Notes: generated by a model from the letters alone, not told the origin. Shown: positions 26,165-35,670, numbered from the stretch's first letter. The stretch: DNA of 43,625 bases from Prochlorococcus sp. MIT 0701 (GCF_000760295.1 NZ_JNBA01000023.1:1-43625), one strand, 5' to 3'. Made by a program: numbers and translations.

Positions 26165-27129
26165 GCCGCAGCCCAGACCACTTCAGGATCAGCACTAAAT
26201 AAAAGTCCATCAGGGCACCAACCCGGGGCCAGGCCAGGAGCCACTGGTGTAGGGCCCTGATGCTGCAAAGCAGCGAGATGGTGGAGCCAACGCCGACCAA
26301 TGCCGGTTTCAAAGGCCGTGCTCAACATCCGGTAGCCCACACCCTCCTGCAGCTCATGTAGCAGAGGTCTTGGATCACCGTCTAAGAGCGGACGCCGCAC
26401 CTGCCAACCAGACCATGACTCTCGTAGTGATGGCTCAAGCAGAAGCGACTCATCAAGAGCCACGGGAGCCTGTTGAGCCAAAGCTCTTAACCCCTCAAGA
26501 TCACTAGCAGGCAAAGGTTGTTCCAACCATTCCAGCCTCGGATCCTGCAGACATCGCTCCACCCACCAGCTGACCACACTGCGATCCCAACCGCCATTGC
26601 CATCAAGCCTGAAGCGCGCATGGCCTGGCAGCCGATCCAACAGTTGCAACAAGAGACGGCGCTCCAGTGCATCCGGAGCGACCGCTACCTTCCACTTCAC
26701 AGTGAAGGGATCAGCTGCTGAGGCATCCATCTCAAGCATGGAATCCAACGCATTCAAAAGGGCCTCACCGGCCGGCAACAACACAGCCGAGGCAGGCGCC
26801 GCGAGCCAACCGCCTGTTGCCACAGACCCCACGAGGCCATCCAATTCCGCCAAAGCTGCACCCACGCCAAAAGCTAAGGGCGCAGGCCAAAACGCCATGC
26901 CATCCTCCAACTCCAAACGCGTTGGTGGCAAGCGAAGCTTGACCAAACAATCGCCGCAGGCCTTTAAACCAGCGGCATCCATCGGAGCTACCTCCCCCCA
27001 ACCACAACGACCAGCGGAATCCTCCAATCTCAGCAACCAACCCTGCCGTTCTTCAACAACCCCCTGAGCCGTCTGCAACACCCGACTCAAACGAAATGAA
27101 AACGGTTTGCACTGAAACTTGAAAACCAT
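26161..27129 (-). CDS. menC: o-Succinylbenzoate synthase
   Basis: 322 residues from the ATG at 27129 (MVFKFQCKPFSFRL); an upstream ATG at 27162 would overlap menA. Enolase-superfamily barrel: KxK lysines in FTVKWKVA, metal-binding acids in RFRLDGNGGW, LEWLEQPLP and VALDESLL. It dehydrates SHCHC to o-succinylbenzoate, the substrate of MenE, encoded next. Overlap with menE (4 nt) and a 4-nt gap to menA indicate a tight operon. Confidence 0.92.
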   Translation of the reverse strand: MVFKFQCKPFSFRLSRVLQTAQGVVEERQGWLLRLEDSAGRCGWGEVAPMDAAGLKACGDCLVKLRLPPTRLELEDGMAFWPAPLAFGVGAALAELDGLVGSVATGGWLAAPASAVLLPAGEALLNALDSMLEMDASAADPFTVKWKVAVAPDALERRLLLQLLDRLPGHARFRLDGNGGWDRSVVSWWVERCLQDPRLEWLEQPLPASDLEGLRALAQQAPVALDESLLLEPSLRESWSGWQVRRPLLDGDPRPLLHELQEGVGYRMLSTAFETGIGRRWLHHLAALQHQGPTPVAPGLAPGWCPDGLLFSADPEVVWAAA

Positions 27130-27133
27130 CAAC

Positions 27134-28108
27134 TCAAGCTGCGCTAGACATCGCAAAGCCAAAGCAAGGAGCTAGCGCTAGGCCCAAGCTCAACCCCAAG
27201 CCATTGAGCGCCTGAAAGCGCAATGCCAAAAACTTGCTACCACGAATCTTCTCTGGCTGATCATGGTGATGGCGAAGCAAACGGATCAGCGCTGCTCCTG
27301 CAGGCAATCCCAGGCCGCCAAGCAGAGCCGTCAGCGGCCAATCTCCCTGCAGCACAGGGATCCACTCCAGAACAAACACAAGCGAAAGCATCCAGGGCAC
27401 CAGAGCCGCCGCACGAGCTGTGCCCAAGCGCACCACAGGCGATCGTTTGCCAAAAGCCGCATCTTCAGCGACTTGATGAAAATGAGAGCAGAAGAGCACC
27501 AAGGTTGTCGCTAAGGCCGGACCACTCCCCAGGGTGAACGCCGTTGTCCATGGAATAGCTGATCCATCAGCGTTGAGCGGTGCCAACGCCAACAAGGCAG
27601 CGGCAGTAGCGAAAGGGCCAAAAGCCAACCAACACAAAGGCTCACCAAGGCCTATGTAGCCCCAGCGAAAGGGCGGCCCCTGGTAGAGGTAACCCAAACC
27701 ACAACTCACCAGCACCAAAAAGAGCACAGCAGAACTACTGCGCAAAGCCAACACCAACATCAACAACAAACCCAGCACGAGCGCTAAGTGGGCAAATCGG
27801 CGCACAGGCCTCCGCTGACCCAGCAGCGCAACCACCGAATGCAACTTGGTGAAGCTGTCCACGCCGGTATCTGCATCAAAGAGGTCGTTGCTGAGGTTTT
27901 CCCAAAGCAAAAGCAGCACAGCCGCAACCAAAAAGCCAAGCAGTTGGTCAAGACGCACTGCTTCGCCGGCCCCAACCCGCCAACCTGCCGCCAGCAACGC
28001 CGGCATCACTGCCACGGAGTACATCGGCCACTTGATCGCGGCTTTCCAAAGAGCTCGCCTTGTGGAGGCCTTGGCGTAAAGGGATGCAACATCCTGCTGG
28101 TCTGGCAT
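27134..28108 (-). CDS. menA: DHNA phytyltransferase
   Basis: 324 residues from the ATG at 28108 (MPDQQDVASLYAKA). UbiA-type prenyltransferase with about eight membrane helices. The first aspartate motif is ENLSNDLFDADTGVD, and the second region, HFHQVAEDAAFGKRSPVVRLG, binds diphosphate through magnesium. It adds the phytyl chain to DHNA for phylloquinone, the electron carrier of photosystem I. It is divergent from menF, 71 bp between the chosen starts. Confidence 0.93.
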   Translation of the reverse strand: MPDQQDVASLYAKASTRRALWKAAIKWPMYSVAVMPALLAAGWRVGAGEAVRLDQLLGFLVAAVLLLLWENLSNDLFDADTGVDSFTKLHSVVALLGQRRPVRRFAHLALVLGLLLMLVLALRSSSAVLFLVLVSCGLGYLYQGPPFRWGYIGLGEPLCWLAFGPFATAAALLALAPLNADGSAIPWTTAFTLGSGPALATTLVLFCSHFHQVAEDAAFGKRSPVVRLGTARAAALVPWMLSLVFVLEWIPVLQGDWPLTALLGGLGLPAGAALIRLLRHHHDQPEKIRGSKFLALRFQALNGLGLSLGLALAPCFGFAMSSAA

Positions 28109-28179
28109 GGGAAAGAAGCCTGGAAACCAGGGAAAGGCCCATACATTTGAGCAGCACCCGCGCTCAACTCCCATCCCGG

Positions 28180-29601
28180 ATGACAGCTGACCGTAGTTTC
28201 AGCAACCTTTTAACTGCCGCATCCCGGGGCTGGTGCGAACGCAAGGGCGATGAAGGTGTCCTCAGCCTGGCCCTGCCTCTCGACGAGGTGGATCCGCTGT
28301 ACCACCTGCCCTTACTAGCCGATGAGCATCCCTTCCAGTTTCTCTGGGATAGTGCACCCGGCCTTTGCTTTGCAGCAGCAGGTCAGTGCCAAAGCCTTGA
28401 TCTTGCAGGCCCCAGACGCTTTGAGGTGGCCCAACGATTCAGCGATACAACCCTGGCACGCCTCACAGACGCGACGCCCAACGCCCCTGCTCAGGCCCGA
28501 CCAAAAATCCTGCTGGCCTTTTCCTTTTTCGACCATCCCGCAGAACGACAACGCAGCCAGATCCGCACCAGTGCAGTGCAGGCGGTACTGCCACGCTGGC
28601 AACTCAGCCGCCAGGGTCGACACGGTTGGCTGCGTCTCAATGGCGTGATCACCCAGCAAGCAGAAGCACGGGACCTGGCAGAACAACTTTGGCTGATGGC
28701 GGAAAACCTGCTCGACCCCAATCACAATTCAAAAGATTGCTGGCCCAGCAGCGTCCGCGGCACCACAGAACTCCAGCCCTGGCAGGAGTGTTACAGACCA
28801 GCTCTCAAACGGGGACTGGATTTAGTCAGCAGCGGTGAGCTCAACAAATTGGTGCTGGCTGTGCGCCAATCCATTCAGCTCCAAACACCCTTAAACCCGC
28901 TGCCAGTACTGGTCAAGCTACGCCAACAGCAATCAGGTAGCTGCCGCTTCTTATGGCGAAGAACCCACGAGGATGCCTTTTTTGGGGCTTCGCCTGAACG
29001 GCTACTGAGCCTGCAAGGTCATCAGCTACGCACCGACGCTCTGGCCGGCACTGCTGATCGCAATGACGATGGACAAGAACTGCTCCGCTCGGAAAAGGAC
29101 CGCCGCGAGCATGAACTTGTCGTTGCCTCAATTACCAGTCAGCTGTGCAATCAAGGGCTGACACCACGGCGACCACGAAACCCCCAACTCGCTCGTCATG
29201 GCCAACTGGTGCATCTGCATACACCGATTACAGCCAATGCCATTGGTCAAACATCCCTCAATTTGGCCAAAATTCTGCACCCAACGCCGGCGGTAGCGGG
29301 TCTGCCTTGCCGGGAGGCGATGGCCTGGCTGCGCACATTGGAACCTTTTGAACGTGGCAGCTATGCGGCGCCGATTGGCTGGATCGACAGCCAAGGCGAC
29401 ACGGAACTGCGCGTGGCCATCCGTTGTGGCCACGCACGCGGGACAGTGCTTGATCTCACCGCCGGAGCTGGTTTGGTCCGAGGGTCTGTGGTCGAACGGG
29501 AATTACAAGAAGTTGGCATGAAGCTGTCTGTACTGGCCGACCAACTCGACCTGCGTACCAAGGATCAACCAAGACTGAGCAGCAAACGCGCAATCACTTG
29601 A
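28180..29601 (+). CDS. menF: Isochorismate synthase
   Basis: 473 residues from the ATG at 28180 ([11 protein letters not shown]). Chorismate-binding fold with [75 protein letters not shown] and the late [16 protein letters not shown]. Converts chorismate to isochorismate at the entry of phylloquinone synthesis. It is divergent from menA, so the cluster is read both ways from one control region. The last 37 bp overlap the gshB 3' end. Confidence 0.95.
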   Translation: MTADRSFSNLLTAASRGWCERKGDEGVLSLALPLDEVDPLYHLPLLADEHPFQFLWDSAPGLCFAAAGQCQSLDLAGPRRFEVAQRFSDTTLARLTDATPNAPAQARPKILLAFSFFDHPAERQRSQIRTSAVQAVLPRWQLSRQGRHGWLRLNGVITQQAEARDLAEQLWLMAENLLDPNHNSKDCWPSSVRGTTELQPWQECYRPALKRGLDLVSSGELNKLVLAVRQSIQLQTPLNPLPVLVKLRQQQSGSCRFLWRRTHEDAFFGASPERLLSLQGHQLRTDALAGTADRNDDGQELLRSEKDRREHELVVASITSQLCNQGLTPRRPRNPQLARHGQLVHLHTPITANAIGQTSLNLAKILHPTPAVAGLPCREAMAWLRTLEPFERGSYAAPIGWIDSQGDTELRVAIRCGHARGTVLDLTAGAGLVRGSVVERELQEVGMKLSVLADQLDLRTKDQPRLSSKRAIT

Positions 29602-30491
29602 TCAGCGAGGGGAACCCCCTTGAGGCGCTCCACCTCACGAATGCCAGTGGGACTGGTGACATTGATCTCACTCAGCAGGCCATCAATCACATCAATTCCC
29701 ACAAAAAACAAACCCTGTTCTCTCAAAACGGGTGCCAATTCTGCACAGATCTGCAATTCACGACTGTCTAGCTCTGTGGGTTCAGGGCGTCCACCCATGG
29801 CAAGGTTGCTGCGAAAATCTCCAGCCTTAGGACGTCGGTTCACTGCACCAAGAGGCTCTCCATCCACCAACAGGATGCGCTTGTCTCCTTCAATCACAGC
29901 CGGCAAAAACCGCTGAGCCATCACCGGTAGCTGCTCCTGATCCGTGACCAACTCCAGTAAGGCCTCAAGTCCGGGAGCGGCACCAGCGACTCGCACCAGC
30001 CCCTGACCAGCTCGACCCCCTAAAGGTTTGAGCACCACCTCTCCTTGCTCACGGGCAAAGACCGCAAGCTCACTGACCCGACTGGCCACAAGCGTGGGAG
30101 CCATCAGGCTGTTGAAACGCAGCGCACCGAGCTTTTCATTCCAGGCCCGCAACGCTGCTGGCCGATTAATCACCAACACACCAGTCCGCTCGGCCAGCTC
30201 GAGCAAATGGGTGGCATAGAGATAGGCCTCATCGACCGGAGGATCCTTACGCATCCAGATGCAGGCGAAGTCAGTCAGAGGAAGGCTCTGCGGCTCACCG
30301 GTGCTAATCCAAGGCTCAGGCACCACAGGGATGGCAATCACATAGAGCTGATCTCCGCGAGCCTGAAGATCAGCGGGTGTACAAGCCCAAACCTCAATCG
30401 ATGCCCGTTGGGCCGCCTGCATCAAAGCAGCTGTGGAATCCTTGGCGGGTTGAATGCACTGCAAGGGGTCCAAAACGAACAGGTGTCGCAT
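29565..30491 (-). CDS. gshB: Glutathione synthetase
   Basis: 308 residues from the ATG at 30491 ([20 protein letters not shown]), the normal start of the family; longer frames overlap the glutaredoxin gene. ATP-grasp enzyme: [68 protein letters not shown] and [10 protein letters not shown]. Joins gamma-glutamylcysteine and glycine. It lies 4 nt after the glutaredoxin gene, forming a redox operon. Confidence 0.96.
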   Translation of the reverse strand: MRHLFVLDPLQCIQPAKDSTAALMQAAQRASIEVWACTPADLQARGDQLYVIAIPVVPEPWISTGEPQSLPLTDFACIWMRKDPPVDEAYLYATHLLELAERTGVLVINRPAALRAWNEKLGALRFNSLMAPTLVASRVSELAVFAREQGEVVLKPLGGRAGQGLVRVAGAAPGLEALLELVTDQEQLPVMAQRFLPAVIEGDKRILLVDGEPLGAVNRRPKAGDFRSNLAMGGRPEPTELDSRELQICAELAPVLREQGLFFVGIDVIDGLLSEINVTSPTGIREVERLKGVPLADQVIARLLLSLG

Positions 30492-30495
30492 GGCG

Positions 30496-30759
30496 TCAGA
30501 CCTTGCCTTGGAGCAAACCATCAAGTTTTTGAGCCCCCTCAAGGGCATGCAACTCATCACAGCCACCAATACTCAGATCATCGATAAAGATCTGGGGCAA
30601 CGTGTTACTACCCCCAGCCCGGCTCGCCATCGCTGCGCGAGCTTCCTGGTCGCCATCGATGGCGTGCTCCTGGTAACTCACCCCTTTGCGATCCAAGAGA
30701 GCCTTGGCACGCAGGCAGAATGGGCATGACTGCCAGGTATAGATCTCAACCTTGGCCAT
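30496..30759 (-). CDS. grxC: Glutaredoxin (GrxC type)
   Basis: 87 residues. Dithiol active site CPFC (12-15), then [22 protein letters not shown] for glutathione binding. Uses glutathione to reduce disulfides. It is encoded directly before gshB, which makes the glutathione it needs. Confidence 0.95.
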   Translation of the reverse strand: MAKVEIYTWQSCPFCLRAKALLDRKGVSYQEHAIDGDQEARAAMASRAGGSNTLPQIFIDDLSIGGCDELHALEGAQKLDGLLQGKV

Positions 30760-30839
30760 GGCACTGTGATCACGTCACTGAGATCCTATTCAGGCTGGAC
30801 CCGCTGATAGCGTCAGATCGCTGGACTCAAGCACCAACG

Positions 30840-31968
30840 TTGCTGGACCTCACCGACTTCAAACGCGATCTTTCTGAGCTCACCGACCGCCTGGGCCAAG
30901 CCCAGGACTGTCTTTGACGTCCCTGCTCTAAACGCTCGCCAACAAGATCTTGAGCAACTCGCTGCTCAACCAGATTTCTGGGACGACCAGCAAAACGCCC
31001 AGAAGCAGATGCGTCAGCTGGACGAAGTCAAAGCCCAGCTGGTGCAAATCACGCTCTGGCGTAGTGCCGTCAATGATGCCCAGGCAACCTTAGAGCTCTA
31101 CGACCTCGAGCCAGACGACGAGATACTGAGCGAAGCCCAATCGGGGCTTCAACAGCTGCGCCAAGGCCTTGATCGCTGGGAGCTCGAACGACTACTGAGC
31201 GGCGAGTACGACAAGGAAGGAGCCGTGCTCTCAATTAACGCTGGGGCTGGTGGCACAGATGCTCAAGACTGGGCTCAGATGCTGCTCAGGATGTACACCC
31301 GCTGGGCAGAGGATCACGACATGAGAGTGACCGTGGACGAGCTTTCCGAAGGGGAAGAGGCAGGAATTAAAAGCGCCACGGTAGAGATTGAAGGCCGCTA
31401 TGCCTACGGCTACCTGCGTAATGAAAAGGGCACCCACCGCTTGGTGAGAATCTCTCCTTTCAACGCCAATGGCAAGCGCCAAACAAGCTTTGCAGGCGTG
31501 GAGATCATGCCAAAAATCGATAAGGAAGTAGAGCTCGATATCCCCGAGAAAGATCTAGAAGTAACCACTAGCCGCTCCGGGGGCGCCGGTGGCCAAAACG
31601 TCAATAAGGTGGAGACAGCCGTACGCATTTTGCATATCCCAACAGGATTAGCCGTGCGCTGTACGCAAGAGCGCTCACAACTACAAAACAAAGAGAAGGC
31701 GTTGGCTCTCCTGAAAGCCAAACTGATGGTGATCGCCCAGGAGCAGCGTGCTGCCGAGATCGCTGACATCCGCGGCGATATCGTTGAAGCTGCCTGGGGC
31801 AATCAGATCCGCAACTATGTCTTCCATCCCTACCAAATGGTGAAAGACCTGCGCACAGCAGAAGAAACCACAGACGTGCAAGCGGTGATGAATGGTGATT
31901 TAGACCGATTCATTCAGACCCTGCTGCGTCAGGGTGTCGATCGTCCAGGCAGTGATATGGATAGCTAA
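30840..31968 (+). CDS. prfB: Peptide chain release factor 2, with programmed +1 frameshift
   Basis: Recognises UAA/UGA stops. The first frame starts at TTG 30840 ([19 protein letters not shown]) and reaches CTT TGA at 30912-30917. A +1 shift on CTT moves reading to GAC at 30916 and on to 31968, giving about 375 residues. CTTTGAC is the standard RF2 autoregulation site, and AGGA lies four bases before it as an internal ribosome-binding element. The tripeptide SPF in LVRISPF marks RF2 specificity, and [11 protein letters not shown] holds the peptidyl-tRNA hydrolysis motif GGQ. An annotation without the shift would begin late, around 31009. Confidence 0.95.
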
Positions 31969-31980
31969 ATCAGACATGCA

Positions 31981-32172
31981 ATGACGACAGATCCAAGCTC
32001 CAAGGAGCCTCCATCACAAGCAACACCACCGCCAAGTTTCGTGAAACTAGCGATGCGCAACATGGTGCGCAAAGGTGGACAAAGCCTCTGGCACTTCGGC
32101 CTCACCGCCTTTGGCGTTGTGGGGTTCATCCTGATGATCGCCTGGCTAGGCAGGCCAACACTTCCCCATTGA
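31981..32172 (+). CDS. DUF3188 small membrane protein
   Basis: 63 residues: a proline/serine-rich N-terminus, then MRNMVRKGGQSLWHFGLTAFG leading into one membrane helix. The family is small and found in marine cyanobacteria; function unknown. It lies 12 nt after prfB and 7 nt before ybeY, so is part of that operon. Confidence 0.75.
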   Translation: MTTDPSSKEPPSQATPPPSFVKLAMRNMVRKGGQSLWHFGLTAFGVVGFILMIAWLGRPTLPH

Positions 32173-32179
32173 TGCGCGA

Positions 32180-32743
32180 ATGAGCGCAAATCAATCCTCT
32201 CCGATCAACCTCGACCTCGATCTGGCCTTTCATCCCGCCAACGATGATGCCTTGACGAGCTTGGTTGATGCAGACACAAAGCGCCGCCTCACCAATGCAA
32301 GTCCCTGGCAGCAAGACCTCAAAGCCTGGATTGAAAGCGTCCGTCGTGACCCAACCCTGACCTGTCCTGAGATTGTGCGCCTCAGCCCGATGCTCAGCCT
32401 GGGACTTCAACTCACGGATGACGCCACCATGACCGAACTGAATCACTCTTGGCGCCAACGATCTGAAACGACTGACGTCCTCTCCTTCCCAGCAGTGGAT
32501 AACAGCCTCGTCCTACCAACAGACACTTGCGTCGAACTGGGCGACATTGTCGTCTCAGTGCAAACAGCACAACGCCAAGCCAAACAACACAGCCATGAAC
32601 TTGGCCTAGAACTCCGCTGGCTGGTAAGCCATGGCCTCCTGCATCTACTGGGCTGGGACCACCCAACAGATCAGAGCCTGAAAACGATGCTGAGCTACCA
32701 GGAGCAACTTCTCAGCATCAACGGTAAGGTTCATCACCACTAG
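32180..32743 (+). CDS. ybeY: Endoribonuclease / rRNA maturation factor YbeY
   Basis: 187 residues. The zinc-binding signature HGLLHLLGWDH (HxxxHxxxxxH) is intact, preceded by SETTDVLSFP and LGDIVVSVQTAQRQA, both typical. Acts in 16S rRNA 3'-end processing and ribosome quality control. The first 50 residues are more variable. It is followed by dgkA at 25 nt, the pair's usual order in bacteria. Confidence 0.95.
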   Translation: MSANQSSPINLDLDLAFHPANDDALTSLVDADTKRRLTNASPWQQDLKAWIESVRRDPTLTCPEIVRLSPMLSLGLQLTDDATMTELNHSWRQRSETTDVLSFPAVDNSLVLPTDTCVELGDIVVSVQTAQRQAKQHSHELGLELRWLVSHGLLHLLGWDHPTDQSLKTMLSYQEQLLSINGKVHHH

Positions 32744-32767
32744 TGATGCAATCCAAGAGATCACTAC

Positions 32768-33226
32768 ATGCTCCCTCAGACCAACAATTTGTTGTCCGAA
32801 GAGATCACCCCACTATCCAGCCAAGGGCATCAAGCTGCCCGGCGGGGCGCCTGGCGAATTGCCGCAGACCTACCAACCAGTTTTCGCTACGCAGCCCAAG
32901 GTCTGGCCTATGGCATCGTCAGTCAGCGCAACTTCCGCATCCATGTCGTGATCGGCGCCGTCGTTTTCGGTCTGGGGCTCTGGCTGCAACTGAATCTCAA
33001 CGATCTAGCCGTATTGGTTCTCACGGTGGCGGCAGTGTTGGTTCTGGAGTTGCTCAATACATCCATCGAAGCTGTGGTGGACCTAGCAATCGGTCGCCGC
33101 TTTCACCCCCTTGCCCGCATCGCCAAAGACACTGCTGCTGCTGCTGTCATGGTTGCCGCCATTAGCTCTCTACTGATTGCCCTGCTGCTGCTGCTACCTC
33201 CTCTACTGATCCGCCTAGGGCTCTGA
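32768..33226 (+). CDS. dgkA: Diacylglycerol kinase / undecaprenol kinase
   Basis: 152 residues with three membrane helices. Family motifs: [25 protein letters not shown], and [38 protein letters not shown], which holds the catalytic Glu and metal ligands. Phosphorylates lipid alcohols at the inner membrane. The extra 30 N-terminal residues are polar. Confidence 0.93.
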   Translation: MLPQTNNLLSEEITPLSSQGHQAARRGAWRIAADLPTSFRYAAQGLAYGIVSQRNFRIHVVIGAVVFGLGLWLQLNLNDLAVLVLTVAAVLVLELLNTSIEAVVDLAIGRRFHPLARIAKDTAAAAVMVAAISSLLIALLLLLPPLLIRLGL

Positions 33227-33240
33227 CGCCCTGCAGCCCC

Positions 33241-33849
33241 ATGCTCCTGATTATCGACAACTACGACAGCTTCACCTTCAACCTGGTGCAGTATTTAGGG
33301 GAACTGGCCGCAAAGCATCCTGTAGCTGCTGATCTACGGGTTGAGCGCAACGATGCTCTCTGCCTAAGCCAAATCAGGGAGCTACACCCCGCCGCCATCC
33401 TGCTCTCACCTGGTCCGGGCAATCCTGATCAATCCGGAGTTTGCATGGAGGTGCTTACCGAGCTGGCTCCCACAATCCCCACCCTCGGGGTGTGCTTGGG
33501 GCATCAAGCCCTAGCTCAAGCCTACGGAGGCAAGGTGGTGCAAGCTGATGAACTGATGCATGGCAAAACCTCGCCTGTGCTGCACAACGGCGAAGGGCTG
33601 TTTAAAGGCTTACCCCTACCACTCACTGCTACCAGATATCACAGCCTGATTGCAGAGCGAGAGAGCCTGCCGGACTGCCTAGAAGTCACAGCATGGCTTG
33701 AAAACGGCACGATCATGGGCTTGCGACATCGAGCCCACCAACATCTTCAAGGTGTGCAGTTTCATCCAGAAAGTGTGTTGACTGAAGCAGGCCACCAACT
33801 GCTCAGCAACTTTTTAAGGCTGGCTGAACCAATCGAAAAGCACTGCTAA
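33241..33849 (+). CDS. trpG: Anthranilate/aminodeoxychorismate synthase glutamine amidotransferase
   Basis: 202 residues, class I glutamine amidotransferase. [17 protein letters not shown] at the start, the oxyanion loop [13 protein letters not shown], the nucleophile Cys85 in GVCLGHQAL and the His-Glu pair in [11 protein letters not shown]. Supplies ammonia for anthranilate or for p-aminobenzoate. A single amphibolic protein often serves both in bacteria, so trpG versus pabA cannot be decided here. It starts 14 nt after dgkA. Confidence 0.93.
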   Translation: MLLIIDNYDSFTFNLVQYLGELAAKHPVAADLRVERNDALCLSQIRELHPAAILLSPGPGNPDQSGVCMEVLTELAPTIPTLGVCLGHQALAQAYGGKVVQADELMHGKTSPVLHNGEGLFKGLPLPLTATRYHSLIAERESLPDCLEVTAWLENGTIMGLRHRAHQHLQGVQFHPESVLTEAGHQLLSNFLRLAEPIEKHC

Positions 33850-33875
33850 CTTCCTGAGCCTGACGGCTTTTACTG

Positions 33876-34616
33876 ATGCCCGCACGATTCAAAGCCCTGA
33901 GGTCCCTCAGCCTGTCCGCTTTTTCCGCGATAGGCCTAGTTCTCACCACCGCCCTCTCTGCCGTGGCGAACGGAGTCACCATCACCAGTTATGGCCATAG
34001 CTCCCTCATGATCCGAGGTGGTGGGCAATCGGTGTTGCTCAACCCATTCAAGGCCGTGGGCTGCGCTGCAGGCCTTGGTGAACCCCGCGTTAATGCCACG
34101 GTGATCCTTGCCAGTTCAGAGCTGGCCGACGAAGGCGCCAGAGGAGTCGCAAGCGGCAAGTTTCTTGTCGAGCCGGGCTCCTATCGCATCGGCGGACTCA
34201 ACCTGGAAGGATTTGCAGCTCCTCACGACCGTCTTGGTGGTCGCCGCTTTGGCCAAGCCACACTCTGGCGCTGGAAGCAAGGGGGACTGCAGTTTGCCCA
34301 CCTCGGCGGTAGCGCCGCACCGCTTTCAGGCGAAGACAAGGTGCTGCTTGGACGCCCCGATGTCTTGATCATTGGCGTTGGCGGTGGAGCCAAGGTCTAT
34401 GACGGCAAAGAAGCAGCGCAAACGGTGCAGGAGCTCAATCCCCGACGGGTCATTCCAGTTCAATACGTGCGCGGCGAGGCGCCCAGCAACTGCGACCAAG
34501 GTGATATTCAACCCTTCCTTGATGCCATGGGGAGTACACCTGTGCAGCAAGTGGGCACCAGCTTCAGCTTGCCTGCAGGGCTAAGCGATGGTCCGGTAAT
34601 CGATCTGATGCGCTGA
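33876..34616 (+). CDS. Secreted metallo-beta-lactamase-fold protein with degenerate metal site
   Basis: 246 residues; a signal peptide at about 1-32 (ending ALSAVANG) is followed by VTITSYGHSSLMIRGGGQSVLLNPF, as in UlaG-like MBL-fold proteins. Later strands ATLWRWKQGGLQFAHLGGS and DVLIIGVGGGAKVYDGKEAAQTVQELNPRRVIPVQY also fit. The usual HxHxDH metal motif is replaced by SSELADEGAR, and the expected HLGD is HLGG, so hydrolase activity is doubtful. It is the last gene before the peptide array. No function is proposed. Confidence 0.75.
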   Translation: MPARFKALRSLSLSAFSAIGLVLTTALSAVANGVTITSYGHSSLMIRGGGQSVLLNPFKAVGCAAGLGEPRVNATVILASSELADEGARGVASGKFLVEPGSYRIGGLNLEGFAAPHDRLGGRRFGQATLWRWKQGGLQFAHLGGSAAPLSGEDKVLLGRPDVLIIGVGGGAKVYDGKEAAQTVQELNPRRVIPVQYVRGEAPSNCDQGDIQPFLDAMGSTPVQQVGTSFSLPAGLSDGPVIDLMR

Positions 34617-34639
34617 GGAATCAGCAAAACTAACTCAAT

Positions 34640-34669
34640 AGTCTCGGGGCTGAAAAGAGCCTTGGGACT
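34640..34669 (+). terminator. Long hairpin after the MBL-fold gene
   Basis: A 12-pair stem (three G-U pairs) with the loop GAAAAG lies 23 nt after the stop codon. There is no T run, so it may act in RNA 3'-end protection or together with the terminator at 34683. Confidence 0.4.
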
Positions 34670-34682
34670 AAGCATGCATTGA

Positions 34683-34706
34683 GGCCCGCCACGAGCGGGG
34701 TTTTTT
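34683..34706 (+). terminator. Rho-independent terminator at the start of the peptide array
   Basis: CCCGC / GCGGG stem followed by six T. The same GCCCCGC-CACAA-GCGGGG type recurs before the cassettes at 35233 and 36136, so it is part of the repeated unit. Confidence 0.7.
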
Positions 34707-34891
34707 AATGGCTTTGGTGTCTGCACTTAAGTCTCTTACTGAGATCTGTGCGGTTCACCAGAAGCTCACCAGAACCTCTTGGGGTCTACACCAGAGCTAT
34801 GAAGTGGGGATCACCAGAAAGGCTGTGATCTTGAAGGAGTCGAGGGGGCAACACCCCCAATACAACTCACACACTTATCCCCTTTAAAACA
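34707..34891 (+). promoter_or_regulatory. Cassette upstream region, array copy 1
   Basis: Begins with TGGCTTTGGTGTCTGCACTT, shared with copy 2. CACCAG boxes start at 34756, 34767, 34789 and 34812 (spacing 11, 22, 23). Then AAGGAGTCGA and a GGGGG-CAACA-CCCCC hairpin (34844-34858), with the ATG 33 nt after the stem. No ribosome site lies near the ATG; AAGGAG sits upstream of the hairpin, too far for normal use. Confidence 0.7.
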
Positions 34892-35068
34892 ATGACTACT
34901 TTCAACACTGACTACAACAACACTGAACTACTTGATCAAGAGCTGACGATTGAACAGCTTGAATGCGTGGCAGGTGGCGTAGAATTTTTAAGCTATAGAG
35001 AGCTGGTTTTAAAAGATATTAAGAAGCAGCAACAGCGTAGAGTTGATATTTTGGTTAGTAGAATGTGA
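34892..35068 (+). CDS. Double-glycine leader peptide, array copy 1
   Basis: 58 residues. The leader MTTFNTDYNNTELLDQELT IEQLECVAGG (written with a gap) ends in a GG pair at 28-29. The core of 29 residues starts VEFLSYRELV, is lysine/arginine-rich in the middle (KKQQQRR), has no cysteine and ends VSRM. A C39-type peptidase/exporter would be expected to cut after GG. The core is unrelated to the other copies, while the first 18 residues are nearly identical to them. Function is unknown. Confidence 0.75.
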   Translation: MTTFNTDYNNTELLDQELTIEQLECVAGGVEFLSYRELVLKDIKKQQQRRVDILVSRM

Positions 35069-35140
35069 CTTTTACGTGTAAATGTTCGCAATATGAGTGG
35101 TTATAGGGAAGTTGTCTCGTGTAACTAGTCTGCTTGCATC

Positions 35141-35169
35141 AAAGCCCCTGCAACCGCAGGGCTTTTTTA
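35141..35169 (+). terminator. Terminator of array copy 1
   Basis: Stem AAAGCCCCTGC / GCAGGGCTTTT with the loop AACC, followed by T residues. It lies 73 nt past the stop of the first array peptide. Confidence 0.75.
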
Positions 35170-35205
35170 TTGCTTCAATAGCCTGACTAATCCCATAAAT
35201 CAGCC

Positions 35206-35221
35206 TCCGATACCTGGCACT
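35206..35221 (-). repeat. RAYT-flank motif inside the peptide array
   Basis: On the minus strand the 16-mer AGTGCCAGGTATCGGA is identical to 42622-42637, downstream of the split RAYT, and shares 11 bases with 5154-5164 downstream of the RAYT remnant. This suggests a transposase-associated end in the array. Confidence 0.45.
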
Positions 35222-35232
35222 AATTAATACTC

Positions 35233-35257
35233 AGCCCCGCCACAAGCGGGGTTTTTT
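35233..35257 (+). terminator. Repeated-type terminator before array copy 2
   Basis: AGCCCCGC-CACAA-GCGGGG followed by six T. It is nearly the same as those at 34683 and 36136 and marks a unit boundary. Confidence 0.65.
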
Positions 35258-35439
35258 CATGGCTTTGGTGTCTGCACTTCAGCCTCATACAAGGATCTGA
35301 GCGGTTCACCAGAAGCTCACCAGAACTTCGAGGGGTCTACACCAGAGCTATGTAGTGGGGTTCACCAGAAGGGCTGTGATCTTGAAGGAGTCGAGGGGGC
35401 AACACCCCCACACATCACTCACTCAACTCACTTAAAACC
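35258..35439 (+). promoter_or_regulatory. Cassette upstream region, array copy 2
   Basis: Same layout as copy 1. CACCAG boxes start at 35307, 35318, 35340 and 35363 (11, 22, 23). The GGAGTCGAGG element is followed by the hairpin at 35395-35409, with the ATG 30 nt later. Confidence 0.7.
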
Positions 35440-35670
35440 ATGTCTGATCTCAACACTGATTACAACAACACTGAACTGCTCGATCAAGAGCTGACTACTG
35501 CAGAACTATCACAAGTATCTGGTGGTACAAGTATTGCCTGTGAGACACCCGTTTATCAGCCTGCCACGGGCGATCAACTAGAGACTGTTGGTGCCAACGA
35601 AACATGTCGGCAGGTGAGTGATCCCAGAACAGGCATTAGCCGCATGGTTTGCGAGCAATACATTGGTTAA
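35440..35670 (+). CDS. Double-glycine leader peptide, array copy 2
   Basis: 76 residues. The leader (MSDLNTDYNNTELLDQELT, then TAELSQVSGG) ends at residue 29. The 47-residue core TSIACETPVYQPATGDQ... has three cysteines (near 34, 55 and 71) and no strong hydrophobic stretch. TAELSQVSGG is a textbook double-glycine site for bacteriocin-type exporters. The cysteines could form disulfides or be modified; no modifying enzyme is encoded nearby. The leader relates it to the other copies, and the core resembles nothing I know. Confidence 0.85.
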   Translation: MSDLNTDYNNTELLDQELTTAELSQVSGGTSIACETPVYQPATGDQLETVGANETCRQVSDPRTGISRMVCEQYIG

